Notes under the pieces: generated by a model
Seen by the model: only the letters and a program-made list of their open reading frames with translations
Database searches by the model: none
Told to the model about the DNA's origin: nothing
Assembly (NCBI GenBank): GCA_019426215.1
Contig: CM033391.1
Location: forward strand, 11,582,708 to 11,646,707
Direction: 5' to 3'
Source of the DNA: Buddleja alternifolia
Taxonomy: Eukaryota; Streptophyta; Magnoliopsida; Lamiales; Scrophulariaceae
Length of the DNA stretch: 64,000 nucleotides
In this document: piece after piece, positions 1 through 9,553 of the stretch
How the letters are laid out: every line of letters begins with the position of its first letter
Numbering within the stretch: position 1 is the first letter of the stretch
Translations under genes and position numbers: made by a program

Positions 1-754
1 CTATGTACAGAGAAAAGTGCATTTTTGAATTACATTACCTTATAGTTTCAATCTACATGTAAATTTAACATAACTCAAAGTTTTTGCCCCCTTTGGCCCC
101 TCTCGTATGAGTTAGTATCTATTATCGCCTCGTAATACCTAATATCTGCGGTCCCTGATGCTGTATGTTTATGAAAACGATAATTCCAAGGAGGAGTTGT
201 TATCTTCGTTGGTCAAATATCAACAGAAAACCATCAGAAAAAAAAAAAGAACTTACAGAATGAATTTGTTCTGGCAAACAAAATTTAGAACCTCAAAGTT
301 GTCAAAATAACCTTATTTTTGTCTTCAATGGGTTAGCTCCTGACCTCCAACAGATAAGATGATTGCAGTTATTTCCTAAAAAAGGGGTAATCTCACTTTT
401 GATTTCTCATGTTTAATGGTAGAATCACTATATTTCTAGCATCCTTAACGTTCAAATTTGATTTCACTTAAATATTTTTTGACGTACTTACCACTAAATT
501 TGGTTTTATTTTAATCCCTTTATCTGATCAAAGCGTGCTCAAATGGAAGAGCACAAAAATGTCCAAAAGGACTTAAGTGAAGCAAAATTTGAACTTTACA
601 GGCATAATTTAGACATGAGGGACTAAAGTGATTATCACATTGAACATGAACGACCAAAAATGACATTAAGCCTTTTCTAAAATCAACTGCTACTTTCTCC
701 AACAGTTCTCCCCGAAACATTTTCTAGTACTTGAGATCGCACGACTTGGTACCG
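1..754. other. No gene recognised
   Basis: This stretch is AT-rich and its open frames are short and without recognisable motifs. Its right end is probably the 3' UTR and terminator region of the RING-H2 gene, which is read on the minus strand. No repeat boundary or RNA gene was seen. Confidence 0.5.
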
Positions 755-1303
755 CTACGATCTCTGCCTATGAAAATCTTCCCTATTCAGAGTTTCCAAA
801 AACACAGACACCGTACATTCTTGACCTGCTGTATTGACATCATCACAGACATAAGCTCTACAAAGCGGGCAGCTCGAATGCATCTGAAACCAAGTATCGA
901 TACACGAAACATGAAACACATGACTACAACTAGGCAAATGCTTCACCCAATCTCCCTCTTCAAATTCACCCAAACAAACAGCACATTCCCCATTAGTCCC
1001 CTTCAAATCTTCGTCTTTCTCATTTTTCTTGATCTGAGTAATCGGGAGGGAGTGCATGATGTAAGAATCCAATGCCCTGCTTTGGAACTGAGAAGAAAAT
1101 TCTTCAAGGTGCTCGTTTATTCGCCTCCTTTGATCTGAATTACGCGATAATGTTATCCCACGGAAAGTGTTACAGTTTCTTTCTATAATCTTGTAGTAAC
1201 TGAATAGTAAAACGATGCTACAAATGAGACCGACTATTCCAATAACACGAGGATCCCAGTGTGAATAATCGATATCTGGAGATGCCGGTGGGGCTGAAGC
1301 CAT
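755..1303 (-). CDS. RING-H2 finger E3 ubiquitin ligase, ATL-type
   Basis: The 182-residue protein is predicted to be a membrane-anchored E3 ubiquitin ligase that recruits an E2 enzyme through its RING. Residues about 19-38 form one hydrophobic membrane segment near the N terminus. The motif ALDSYIMHSLP (residues 77-87) sits where ATL proteins carry their GLD box. The RING-H2 zinc ligands are all present: C107, C110, C126, H128, H131, C134, C145 and C148, with W138 and P146 at the conserved places. One membrane segment, a GLD-like box and a C-terminal RING-H2 in a short, intronless frame match the plant ATL family. The start codon has A at -3 and G at +4. A TATTTAA on the minus strand at 1526-1532 could be the TATA element. 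The nearest neighbour is the DUF1635 gene about 1 kb upstream, also on the minus strand, with no sign of co-regulation. The substrate is unknown. Confidence 0.9.
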   Translation of the reverse strand: MASAPPASPDIDYSHWDPRVIGIVGLICSIVLLFSYYKIIERNCNTFRGITLSRNSDQRRRINEHLEEFSSQFQSRALDSYIMHSLPITQIKKNEKDEDLKGTNGECAVCLGEFEEGDWVKHLPSCSHVFHVSCIDTWFQMHSSCPLCRAYVCDDVNTAGQECTVSVFLETLNREDFHRQRS

Positions 1304-2017
1304 TATGTGTAGTAGTTTAGGATTAGTACTAGCTCAGAAAATCTCTGTTTTAGAACAGTAATTTGTTCTTTTTTCGGATTTTGTTATAGTTGTGTAGATG
1401 ATTATAATTGTCAAGCTGAAAAAAACTATAACTGGTGATGATAACAAAGGATTTTGTCCCTTAAATTTTGCAGTAAATTGAACAAATGGAAATACCAAGA
1501 AAATATTTTTGGACTTCACTGGGGAATTAAATAGGCTTCAGTTTTATTCTTCTCAACTTCGTGATCATCATAAATAATAACTCTCACTTTTTTGACACAT
1601 GAAAATTAGGCCTTATTATTATTTTATTTCTTTTTCAGATTCCTTTTTGTCATTTTCATTAAACTAACAAAAATGGTTGTTCTAACTTCTAAGGGGCAAA
1701 TATTAGATAAAGACAATAAAACATAGGGAAAATAGCAGGTAGTCGGTCCCAATTTTTTGAAAAGTTGCAAAAATAAACCTATAGAATGCATTATTTTACA
1801 ATTTAAATCCCAACAGTTAAAAACAAACGGAACAACAAGTGATTAGTAATGAACTTCATGGCGGTGCCCTCAACATGCGAAATTTCACCCGGATTTTTAA
1901 CAAATGGCGCCAAAATTGCAAAAAGATGTATCATATGAGACTAATTTTGCAAGTTTGACTAAAATTGCAACATAGCAATTTTCCATATATAAAACATATT
2001 AGGGGAAATAATGGATA
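1304..2017. other. Upstream region of the RING-H2 gene
   Basis: This is AT-rich non-coding sequence holding the presumed promoter and 5' leader of the RING-H2 gene. A possible TATA element lies near 1526-1532 (minus). No other gene was recognised. Confidence 0.4.
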
Positions 2018-2133
2018 AATTCTATGCTAGACCGAGACTCGGTCTAGTGTACACCAATACCCCCTGTTGGGGGGATCCAATGGTGTACACTAGACCGAGA
2101 CCATTACCAATGGTCTCGGTCTAGCATAAAATG
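2018..2133. repeat. Small multi-hairpin inverted-repeat element (MITE-like)
   Basis: The outer arms begin ATGCTAGACCGAGA on the left and end TCTCGGTCTAGCAT on the right, so the ends are inverted repeats. Inside are two further self-complementary blocks. One is CTAGACCGAGACTCGGTCTAG near 2028-2047; the other, near 2091-2123, has the arms TAGACCGAGACCATT and AATGGTCTCGGTCTA. GGTGTACACTAGACCGAG also pairs with the left arm. The superfamily is not identifiable and no clean target duplication was found. Confidence 0.55.
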
Positions 2134-2313
2134 ACCCGAAATAATGAATAACTCATTAACCTCAAAAAAAAATGAAAAAAAAATAGAAAGTAACTGCACT
2201 TTGATAAAAATCGAAAAAATTCATTCACTCAAAAATTTAAATTAAATGAATGCAATTTACACCAGCTCATCTCATCCCCTCTCCTATTAAATAAAAAAAA
2301 TAAAGTCCTAATT

Positions 2314-3608
2314 TTAACTCAATCTTTGTCTCTTAGCCAACGGTACAAAACCATTTGTATTATTGGTCACACAGTTACCACCATAACCACTTAAACTACC
2401 AAAAGTCAACATAGGCTGTGCATTCAACCCCGGTTTCTGATCATAAACCTCCGCTCTATCACAGCCGTTGATCGACACAGGAGGTATCTGGAACGTCTGA
2501 AGCTGCGGCGGATTGCGCCACGTGGGCAGTGGGCCCGCCACAAGAAGCGTCTGGAGGAGTGGGCCCGCTTGCAAAACCGCCTGTAAGAACTGACCTTTCT
2601 GAGGCAAAACTCTGCCCTTCACAAGACTGTCTATTACAAATGAGCCCTGATCGAATTCTTGAGCCAATGGCTGGTTGACACGTAAGTTGATGTCCGAGAA
2701 TTCCGGGGACGAAACGGCGTCGAATAGGGACTCCACTGGAGATGAATTCAGGCTGTTCGATTCTGTTATGCTTGAATTCGCCTTTTGGAAATGTGGAACG
2801 GCGTGGAAGTTTTGTGTTGAAAGCGTGTTTTTGTTTAGCAACTTCTGGAGTTGGTTTCTGGCTTCGTCTCTTTCATGGATAGCGTACTTTAGGAGATGGA
2901 TTAATTGTTTTATGTAGTCTTTGTTTTTGGTCATTTCTTCCATGGCTTCTGCTTTTAGCTTCTCCAGTTCTAGTGTTGTGTAGAGTAGCTTCTGCCCAAG
3001 CTGCTCCATATCTTGATTCTGATTTTTGGAAAATAAAATGAATATAGATTAGTAAAATCTTGGAAATATATAGATTGTGACAGGGAAATCTATTGGAAAA
3101 AAATTATAAATCATTAGAAGTTGGGTGAAATAATGATTCCACATCATGGCCTATTTTCAGATCACATGACATTTTAGTCAAATGATTAACATTGGATACT
3201 TGTCCTAAGAAAAAATAAATAAAAGAATCAATTTTGCATCTAAGGTAATAATATTATTTTCAAATCATTAAAATATATTTATATATATATGTATGTGTGT
3301 GTGTGTGTGTGTGTGTAAAACTCAAGAAAATCTCACTTAATATTGCACATAAAATGAATAGAATTTAGGAAATGAGCAATAATCCTTTTTTTTTATATAT
3401 ATACCATCAAAACTAAAGAAGAAATCTTAAGTTGAGAAAAGGGACAGAAATAGAAATGCAATTAAGTGATCCAAACCTAAAATGTTGTTCTAACAAGAAT
3501 TAAAGTAAAATATTGGAAAATATGCAAAGACGAGACTTTTTTTTAATGAGAAATGAAGTATGATGAATCCACCTCTTGAAAAGCCCAGAAAGAAGCCATT
3601 TCAGCCAT
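2314..3608 (-). CDS. DUF1635-family protein, two exons
   Basis: The second exon (3018-2314) encodes about 234 residues beginning NQDMEQLGQKLLYTTLELE and ending LAKRQRLS. The pattern QKLLYTTLELE, a charged coiled-coil-like stretch, LLKYAIHERDEARNQLQKLL and, near the C terminus, AGPLLQTLLVAGPLPTW is characteristic of the plant DUF1635 family, whose function is unknown. Family members usually start with a short hydrophobic segment containing a W-x-FQE motif. Such a segment, MAEMASFWAFQE, is encoded at 3608-3573 and is followed at once by a GT donor. An AG acceptor at 3020-3019 joins it in phase 0 to NQDMEQLG. The predicted protein is therefore about 246 residues and the intron (3572-3019) is 554 bp. 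The alternative is initiation at the internal ATG at 3009, which would give 231 residues. The upstream TATA sequence supports the two-exon model. Confidence 0.82.
3294..3316. repeat. (TG)n microsatellite in the DUF1635 intron
   Basis: About eleven TG dinucleotides in a row follow an AT-rich run. The array lies inside the predicted 554-bp intron and is likely to vary in length between individuals. Confidence 0.9.
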
Positions 3609-3723
3609 ATATATAAATATATATATACTTTTAGAAAAACAGTAAGAATGAATTTGTTGTTAAAAAGTGGTGAAGCAGAAAGTGTTTGGGAGAAAGGGAT
3701 TATGAGAAAGATTGGTGTGAGGG

Positions 3724-3731
3724 TTATATAG
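3724..3731 (-). promoter_or_regulatory. Putative TATA box of the DUF1635 gene
   Basis: On the minus strand the sequence reads CTATATAA, about 115 bp upstream of the exon 1 ATG at 3608. That leaves room for a normal plant 5' leader. This is inferred from position and sequence only. Confidence 0.5.
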
Positions 3732-4732
3732 AGTGGGAAAGATGAATAAAAGACAAGAAATCAGCAACCTCATAGCATATAATATATAGATAGATATATA
3801 TATATATAACCCAATTTAAATCATTATTTTTGTAAGAGAAAAAAACACTAATATGGAATCTAGAAGACCTTCCAAGTAAAAAATTGGACCCCATTATTAC
3901 TCTCTTCTCTTACTATAAAAAAATAAAAATCTCCAATTGGCTTTATGTTTCTCTTTCCTAAAGTTCGTTCTTTGTCGTAATAAATGGCTTAATCGAGTTA
4001 GATTTCCTTAATTATTCTATGAATAATTGCATTTCCTTTCTAGTCTCTTCAAAAGTCTTGTGAATGTAAAAGCAAGTTGTAATTACGCGGTTTTGTTAGT
4101 TAAAAAAGGTAATGTTGCAATTGATGTTCTTTAAATTTGACTTAACTTTTTCAACTTTTTACTATTTCATTTTCCCTCTCTTTTCTTAAAGGTGAAAAGC
4201 AAATTAATATTTCATTTTAATCATTTTCTTTCTTTCAATAGTTATAATTAACGTTTTGAGCCATCTTCCAAAAGCTTGTAAATTGTATGGGATGGAGATT
4301 GGTCATTGGACCGTCTGTCTTAAATGAGACTATTTCTATACGGCACCGTCTTATTAATTTCCTCACTTAATTTTTGGACTCTCTCTAATTTTGAATTAAA
4401 TGGTTTACCGCGATATTATAATTAGAGTTGAATACGAACCAAACTACTAAATACTTATTTCGAGATTGTTCGTTAAAAGTTCGTTTGAGCTCAACTCGAC
4501 CTCGACTTGATTAATAAAAAATGATAAAGTTTGTGTAAATAAATCAAGTTACTCGAGCTTGACTCGTATTCGGTTCGATTGAAGTCGACTCGATTAACAA
4601 TCAGATCAGGCTTAAACATTAATTTTAAAGCTTGATAAGAATTCAAACAAATTCAAACAACAACTTATTCGACTCGACTCGTTTACAGTCCTACTACAAT
4701 CCTCTCATTTTCATATTTTTTTCTTGTGAGTT
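3732..4732. other. No gene recognised
   Basis: This is AT-rich intergenic sequence with a short TA-rich microsatellite near 3789-3810. Nothing else could be identified. Confidence 0.45.
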
Positions 4733-4905
4733 GTGGAAATTCTATGGTGGGTCGCTCTCGGTCCACTATCCACCACATATTTGCAAGTGGTGGGGTGGTT
4801 TCACAGGGTGGTGGGTGATGAAAACCACCCCACCACTTGTAAATTTGTGGTGGATAGTGAACCTGGAGCAATGCTCTCGATCCACCATAAATTTTTCCAA
4901 AAATT
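4733..4905. repeat. Hairpin element, family H, copy 1
   Basis: The two halves are inverted repeats. The left arm contains CTATCCACCACATATTTGCA followed by AGTGGTGGGGTGG; the right arm contains CCACCCCACCACTTGTAAAT followed by TTGTGGTGGATAG. Pairing continues outward to AATTCTATGGTGG on the left and CCACCATAAATTT on the right. The whole is a foldback of about 170 bp. Open frames across it are by-products of the palindrome. Confidence 0.7.
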
Positions 4906-5309
4906 TTATTTTTAGTAAATAAATTCTATTTATCATAAATTTAATGTATTTTTTAAGGTGATTAATCACAGAACAAATAGTGCATCGCTGCTTTGTAGTT
5001 CATAATGTTTGGCTCAACCTTGAGAATTTTTCCCCGAATGAGGGTGTTGCTTCTAAGTTTCTTGCTATGTTTGGATTTTTTTTTAATCCAAAAGGGAGGG
5101 GGTTACTCTACGTATTTAGCCCGACAAACTCGTGTTGATATTTATAATTATGAGTCGTAAAGATTTTATCCAACTCCATACGTTTAAGTTTTCTTTTTTT
5201 AAAAAAAAAAAAAATTCTCTTTCCAACTAGAATTCTCGATCCAAATGAAAGTTCCTTGTAAACTTATTTTTGAAATATTAATTATTTCTATAATGGTTTT
5301 GGCATTCGA

Positions 5310-5480
5310 AAGAATAACACTCTCGATCCATTTTTCACCACATTAATATTTGAAGCGGGGTGATTTATACAGGAATAGGTGGGTGTAAAAATCATTTTAC
5401 TCATTGTAAATATGTGGTATAAATTGAACTGAGAGCAACACTCTAAATCCTCCTTAAAATTTTCAAAAATAGGAAGTTCA
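5310..5480. repeat. Hairpin element, family H, diverged copy 2
   Basis: It shares the same order of motifs as the hairpin 400 bp to the left: CTCTCGATCCA, CACCACAT, a GGGTG core, TTGTAAATATGTGGT and GAGAGCAACACTC. Substitutions have destroyed much of the pairing. It is an older relative of the element at 4.7-4.9 kb. Confidence 0.55.
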
Positions 5481-5596
5481 TGATTAGGACTACAGTAAAA
5501 CACATAAACCAATGTTAGACATAAATTGCGAAGGCCTAAAAATTTCGAGTAATCAATAGCATCATAAATAGTGGTAACATAATGAGGTATAAATCC

Positions 5597-5825
5597 TAGG
5601 AAAAATTACACATAGACCCCCTCACTTATTATGTAATTACCAAAATGCTCTTTCACTTATTGAAAATTATTAACACCCCCTCATTTTAAGAGTTTCTTGC
5701 AATTACACCCCATATATGTACTTAACAATTTTTACAAATTTACCTCTATAAACTTTACAAATAGACCCCTTGAGGGGGGGGGGGGTGTCGGTAATTTCTA
5801 ATAAATGAGGGGGTCTGTTTCCCTA
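5597..5825. repeat. Inverted-repeat element with GACCCCCTCA arms
   Basis: The left arm includes CATAGACCCCCTCACTTATT and ATGTAATTACC. The right arm is its approximate complement, GGTAATTTCTAATAAATGAG followed by GGGGTCTG. The outer ends AGGAAAAA and TTTCCCT also pair. A 13-base G run sits beside the right arm. The superfamily is unknown. Confidence 0.5.
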
Positions 5826-6035
5826 AATTCTATTACAAGGTTAAGTTCCTTCTCTTTATCGAATTTTCAATCTAGTTCAGATTTGCTCGCACTCCACATT
5901 CATATATAAAAGACATGTTTTTTTTAGCCTCGTAACTAATTTATAATTTATAATTAAGGACTTAAGGAGCTTGAAAGAATCACCTAAGATACAAGTGGTG
6001 GACGATTTGCCAATTACGCTCTAGGCTCTACTTTG

Positions 6036-6957
6036 GGAATGTTTGCAAACTGTAAAACAAAAGAACTTTTGAGCTTTTAGCAAAAAAAAAGCAATTTTGT
6101 AATGTTTGCAAATCCTGTTTTTGCTTCTGATTCTCTAAATTTAAGCTCCCAGAAGCCAAAAGCTCCAAGTTGGGTAGGGGGTGCTTTTTAAATTTATGCA
6201 GTTAAAATAAATTTTTTATGACAATTTTATCCTTGAAAATATTTCCATATTCGCAGATTAGTCCCTAAAACTTTTTTTTAAAAAAAACTAACGTTAAAAT
6301 TCACAAAAACATCAAGAGAGCAGTTTCTTAATGTAAAATCTTTCATCCCTTTCCTAGGATTCCTACTTGGTTTGTTGGAAATTAAATTAATTATATTTTA
6401 GCAGTTGAATATTAATGAAATCAAGAGATATTTCCAGGTCAAGAGTTCTGAAAATCCAAAACTCCCAACCTAGCTTATATCATGTACTGTTATTAAAAAA
6501 TAATTAATTTTTATTTTTAAATTATTTTTATGTTTATAATATTTGTTAAAATGCTTATTGCAAGCCAATGAGGTCTAGAAAAACTTAAAAAGAAAGATAA
6601 CAGAAAGAAAATTTTTTTTGAAAATGTGAGCATGTGACGGACACTTGTAGAATATGTTGACTATCCTTTAAAAATCAATATTATTTCATAAACATATGTC
6701 TTTAGGGGTATTCTGTTAAAAAAATAGTAGGAACATAATGTGAAGAAAATATGATTTTTATTTTATTTTAGGGGCAATATTGTACTTTCTACCAAAAAGC
6801 TAATTGATAATCACTTTTATTTACAAACACTCCCGGTAGCTTTTTTCTACTTTATGCTTGTCTTTGCAAACACTATCCACTTTTGCTTTTCGAATGATTC
6901 TGCTTATTTTTTACTTAAAATCACTTCTCTAGAAGCAGTAGAGTTTGCAAAAACTCC
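6036..6957. mobile_element. Tourist/PIF-Harbinger-like non-autonomous element (tentative)
   Basis: The ends are imperfect inverted repeats: GGGAATGTTTGCAAACTGTA on the left and GTTTGCAAAAACTCCC on the right. Both ends are followed inward by repeats of AGAAGC / GCTTCT and GTTTGCAAA. The termini are flanked by TTT, compatible with a 3-bp target duplication. The interior is AT-rich and non-coding. The GGG(N)nTGTTTG terminus resembles Tourist-type elements; this is an inference. Confidence 0.45.
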
Positions 6958-8550
6958 CTTTGTATGTTGGAAATGAATAATAATATAACCGTTTCGCTTC
7001 AGAAAAAAGAAATGGACTTATAAATATTTTGATTGTGTATGCCAATATATAGTTCTTGTAGATAATTTAATTTATTGATAGATAAATCTAATTATTAATT
7101 TATTAAATAATTATGAAACAGAATAATTGATTATTTGTTAATATTTATCCAATAACCTTTTGTTTTATTCATTTAGTCGTCCAATAGCATCATGACGCGT
7201 CCTTAATTTGATCTATTTAAATTTAAAATAATGAAAGAGAAAATATTAATGTTATTTTCTACCATATCTTAAGATCTGCTAGTTACCGTCGCTTTTTGTG
7301 TTTTATAGAAGCAAATGTTCTTTTGTCTTATATATTGCTCTTTCTTATAGCGTAAAAACCATAATATTATGATATTATATATATATATATATATATGTAT
7401 ATGTCTTGCACTTGCCAGTTTCTGTTAGTTTCTAATGATGTATGAAGACAAAAAAAAAATGGCTTTGTGCCTAAAGTAAGAACGAGATAAAGCACGGTCC
7501 TTCCACCCCTGATATTTTTTTTACCTTATATTTTGAAAAATAATTTTTTATATTATTTTATACGCCCCCGCCCCCACCCCCAACTCCTCAATTTTGAAAA
7601 ATTAAAAATATCACGCTTTCTCTTTTTTCGTTGAGTTTGATCCCCTCCAAACCTAAATTGCAGGCTATAACGAAAGAAATATAAGAGTGTAAAGTATGTT
7701 AAAAGTTGTAATTGAACCTAATTCCTTATTATATTTTCCTACATAAATATAGCGTACCGCACCCCCTTCGTTCATTCGTCTATCTGGCAAAAACAAAAAA
7801 GAGAGTATAGTTATATCATAACAATTTCGCCCCCCTCAGTAAAATTTTTGGCTCGGTCCCTAATTATACGACTGTTTCGCACTCCAATTCTTATTTTTAA
7901 TACACATGTACTACACTAATTGTACATGGTTTTTGCACTTCGTCAGTATTAATATGCATACATTTAAAGGGAGAATGCAAGTTTTTTCATTATATATGCA
8001 ATATTACTAATTAGTATACTGACTTAATCATAGATGGTTTTATTTGAGAATTTTTTTAACGCCCTCACTGTTTGTTGTGCTTCTAATTAAATCAGTTCAT
8101 TTGCACCTAGACATTTCAACTCGAAGACGACAATTTTAAAGGAATTATTCGATTATTCATCATTTTACCAAAACAGTGAAAATATTCTTAGAAGATGAAA
8201 CCAAACATGTCTCTATATAATCTTCACAAAACCTTCAACGTTGAAAATCATGTAGAAAAAAGAATAAAAAGCTCAATTGCCTCACGAACAGCTAGCCCAT
8301 GAAAACTTAAAAAGACCCTATTTTTTGGTTGACTTGTTGAGTTTGCATTTCATATTCTTTGAATCTATATTTTATATACAACTGGAACACGGTTTTAATA
8401 TTATTCGCCACCATTACGATTATAATTATGCTGTTCATAGCAAGAAAGCTACATTGACAAATTTAATGTCTAAAAAATGATCTTTAGTTTTTGAATAATT
8501 TTGAGCACAAGTTTTCACACTTAAAACATGTTTTCAAGGTGAGAACTATA
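6958..8550. other. No gene recognised; contains a (TA)n run and a decayed repeat
   Basis: A (TA)n run lies at about 7371-7396. The stretch 7480-7860 is related, in opposite orientation, to the interior of the hAT-type element at 12.8-13.6 kb: both carry a TAGCGTACCG block beside a region reading GTGTAAAGTATGT. The open frame at 8277-8480 has no recognisable feature. Confidence 0.45.
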
Positions 8551-8587
8551 ATTAGAATAACGTAATTAACGATCATTGCCACACCGC
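8551..8587 (+). repeat. 37-bp direct repeat, copy 1
   Basis: The block begins ATTAGAATAACGTAATTAAC and ends GCCACACCGC. An identical block occurs at 9517-9553, 966 bp to the right, and the palindromic cluster lies between them. Confidence 0.85.
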
Positions 8588-8644
8588 TGCACCGTTTGTT
8601 TTCTTCCTATGACTTTTTCTTGCTTTTGATTAATCCGAACCCTT

Positions 8645-9375
8645 ATTGCTCTAATTCCTTTATTCGAAATGAATCCATTTTTATGTGGTTACAAAGTTTA
8701 TATGAAAGTCTATTATATGTTCGGGTCGATGCACGATACATCATTATATAGTGATGCATGCGTATCGAAATGAGTCCATTTTTATGTCATCTAGAAATTA
8801 TATGTTCTCGGCAGTGAGTTGTGCTCCATTCCTTTATCCGTGCATTGAATCCATTTTTGTGTGGTTATTTTATATGAAATGTTCAGGTCAAAATCCAAAA
8901 ATGCACAAAAATAGATGAGCTGTTCGAGCAATTTTTTTCCTTGTGTGTACCCGAACATATAATTGGTGTCATTTCGATATAAAGGAATGCGGCAAGCAAA
9001 AAAGTAGAATTAGAGCAATCTTGTTTCCAGCTCACTACATACCTGAACATATAATTTGTAGACTTTTATGTAACCACATTGGACTCATTTCGATACCCGG
9101 ATAAAAGAATACGGCAAGCAAAAAAGCAGCACTAGAGCAAAAGAAAATAATGACTTGTCAAATTTTTGGGTTTCGACCCGAATATATAATTTGTAGACTA
9201 TAGTAACCACATAAAAATGGACTCATTTCGATGTCTGGATAAAGGAATGCGGTTAGAGCAATTTTTTTAATAATATTTTTTCCTTGTTTTCGGCTCATAT
9301 TTTGGGTCTCGACCCGAACATAAAATTTGTTTTCATATAAAATTTGTAACCACACATAAACTCATTTCGATGGAG
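8645..9375. repeat. Cluster of seven inverted and direct repeats
   Basis: A unit of roughly 60-100 bp with the core TCGAAATGAGTCCATTTTTA and the side motif ATATGTTCGGGTCG recurs. Three copies face one way (about 8645-8728, 8763-8815 and 8833-8888). Four copies face the other way (about 8944-9025, 9030-9140, 9170-9265 and 9300-9375). Several end in a block reading AGGAATGCGGCAAGCAAAAA. The arrangement could be subterminal repeats of a DNA transposon. Confidence 0.65.
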
Positions 9376-9415
9376 AGCACGGCAAAAACTGTGAGTGAGA
9401 CCAGACTGAAAAAGT

Positions 9416-9473
9416 AAGAGACGACATAGGTTATGTCGTCTCTTAGCTGAGACGACATAGGTTATGTCGTCTT
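9416..9473. repeat. Tandem pair of GACGACATA palindromes
   Basis: GACGACATAGGTTATGTCGT completed by C, a stem of nine base pairs around GG, occurs twice, separated by TCTTAGCTGA. A third half-site, TATGTCGT, follows. Similar palindromes are often seen in subterminal regions of plant CACTA elements, but no CACTA terminus was found here. Confidence 0.7.
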
Positions 9474-9516
9474 ATGTCGTATCATATTATTATCTGAAAA
9501 TGATATTTATTTTTGT

Positions 9517-9553
9517 ATTAGAATAACGTAATTAACGATCATTGCCACACCGC
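9517..9553 (+). repeat. 37-bp direct repeat, copy 2
   Basis: Identical to 8551-8587. After the repeat, copy 2 continues directly with ATGACTTTTTC; copy 1 reaches the same sequence only after 21 further bases. Confidence 0.85.

Noticed and set aside
731..1138. Plus-strand open frame opposite the RING-H2 gene
   Set aside because: It is the antisense of a well-supported coding sequence and has no motif.
2675..2917. Plus-strand frame opposite the DUF1635 gene
   Set aside because: Antisense shadow of a family-supported gene.
4632..4969. Four overlapping open frames rich in Trp, Gly and His
   Set aside because: They arise from the hairpin's GGTGG/CCACC repeats in both strands.
5700..5830. G run as a G-quadruplex promoter element
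   Set aside because: A single homopolymer inside an inverted-repeat element, with no gene nearby.
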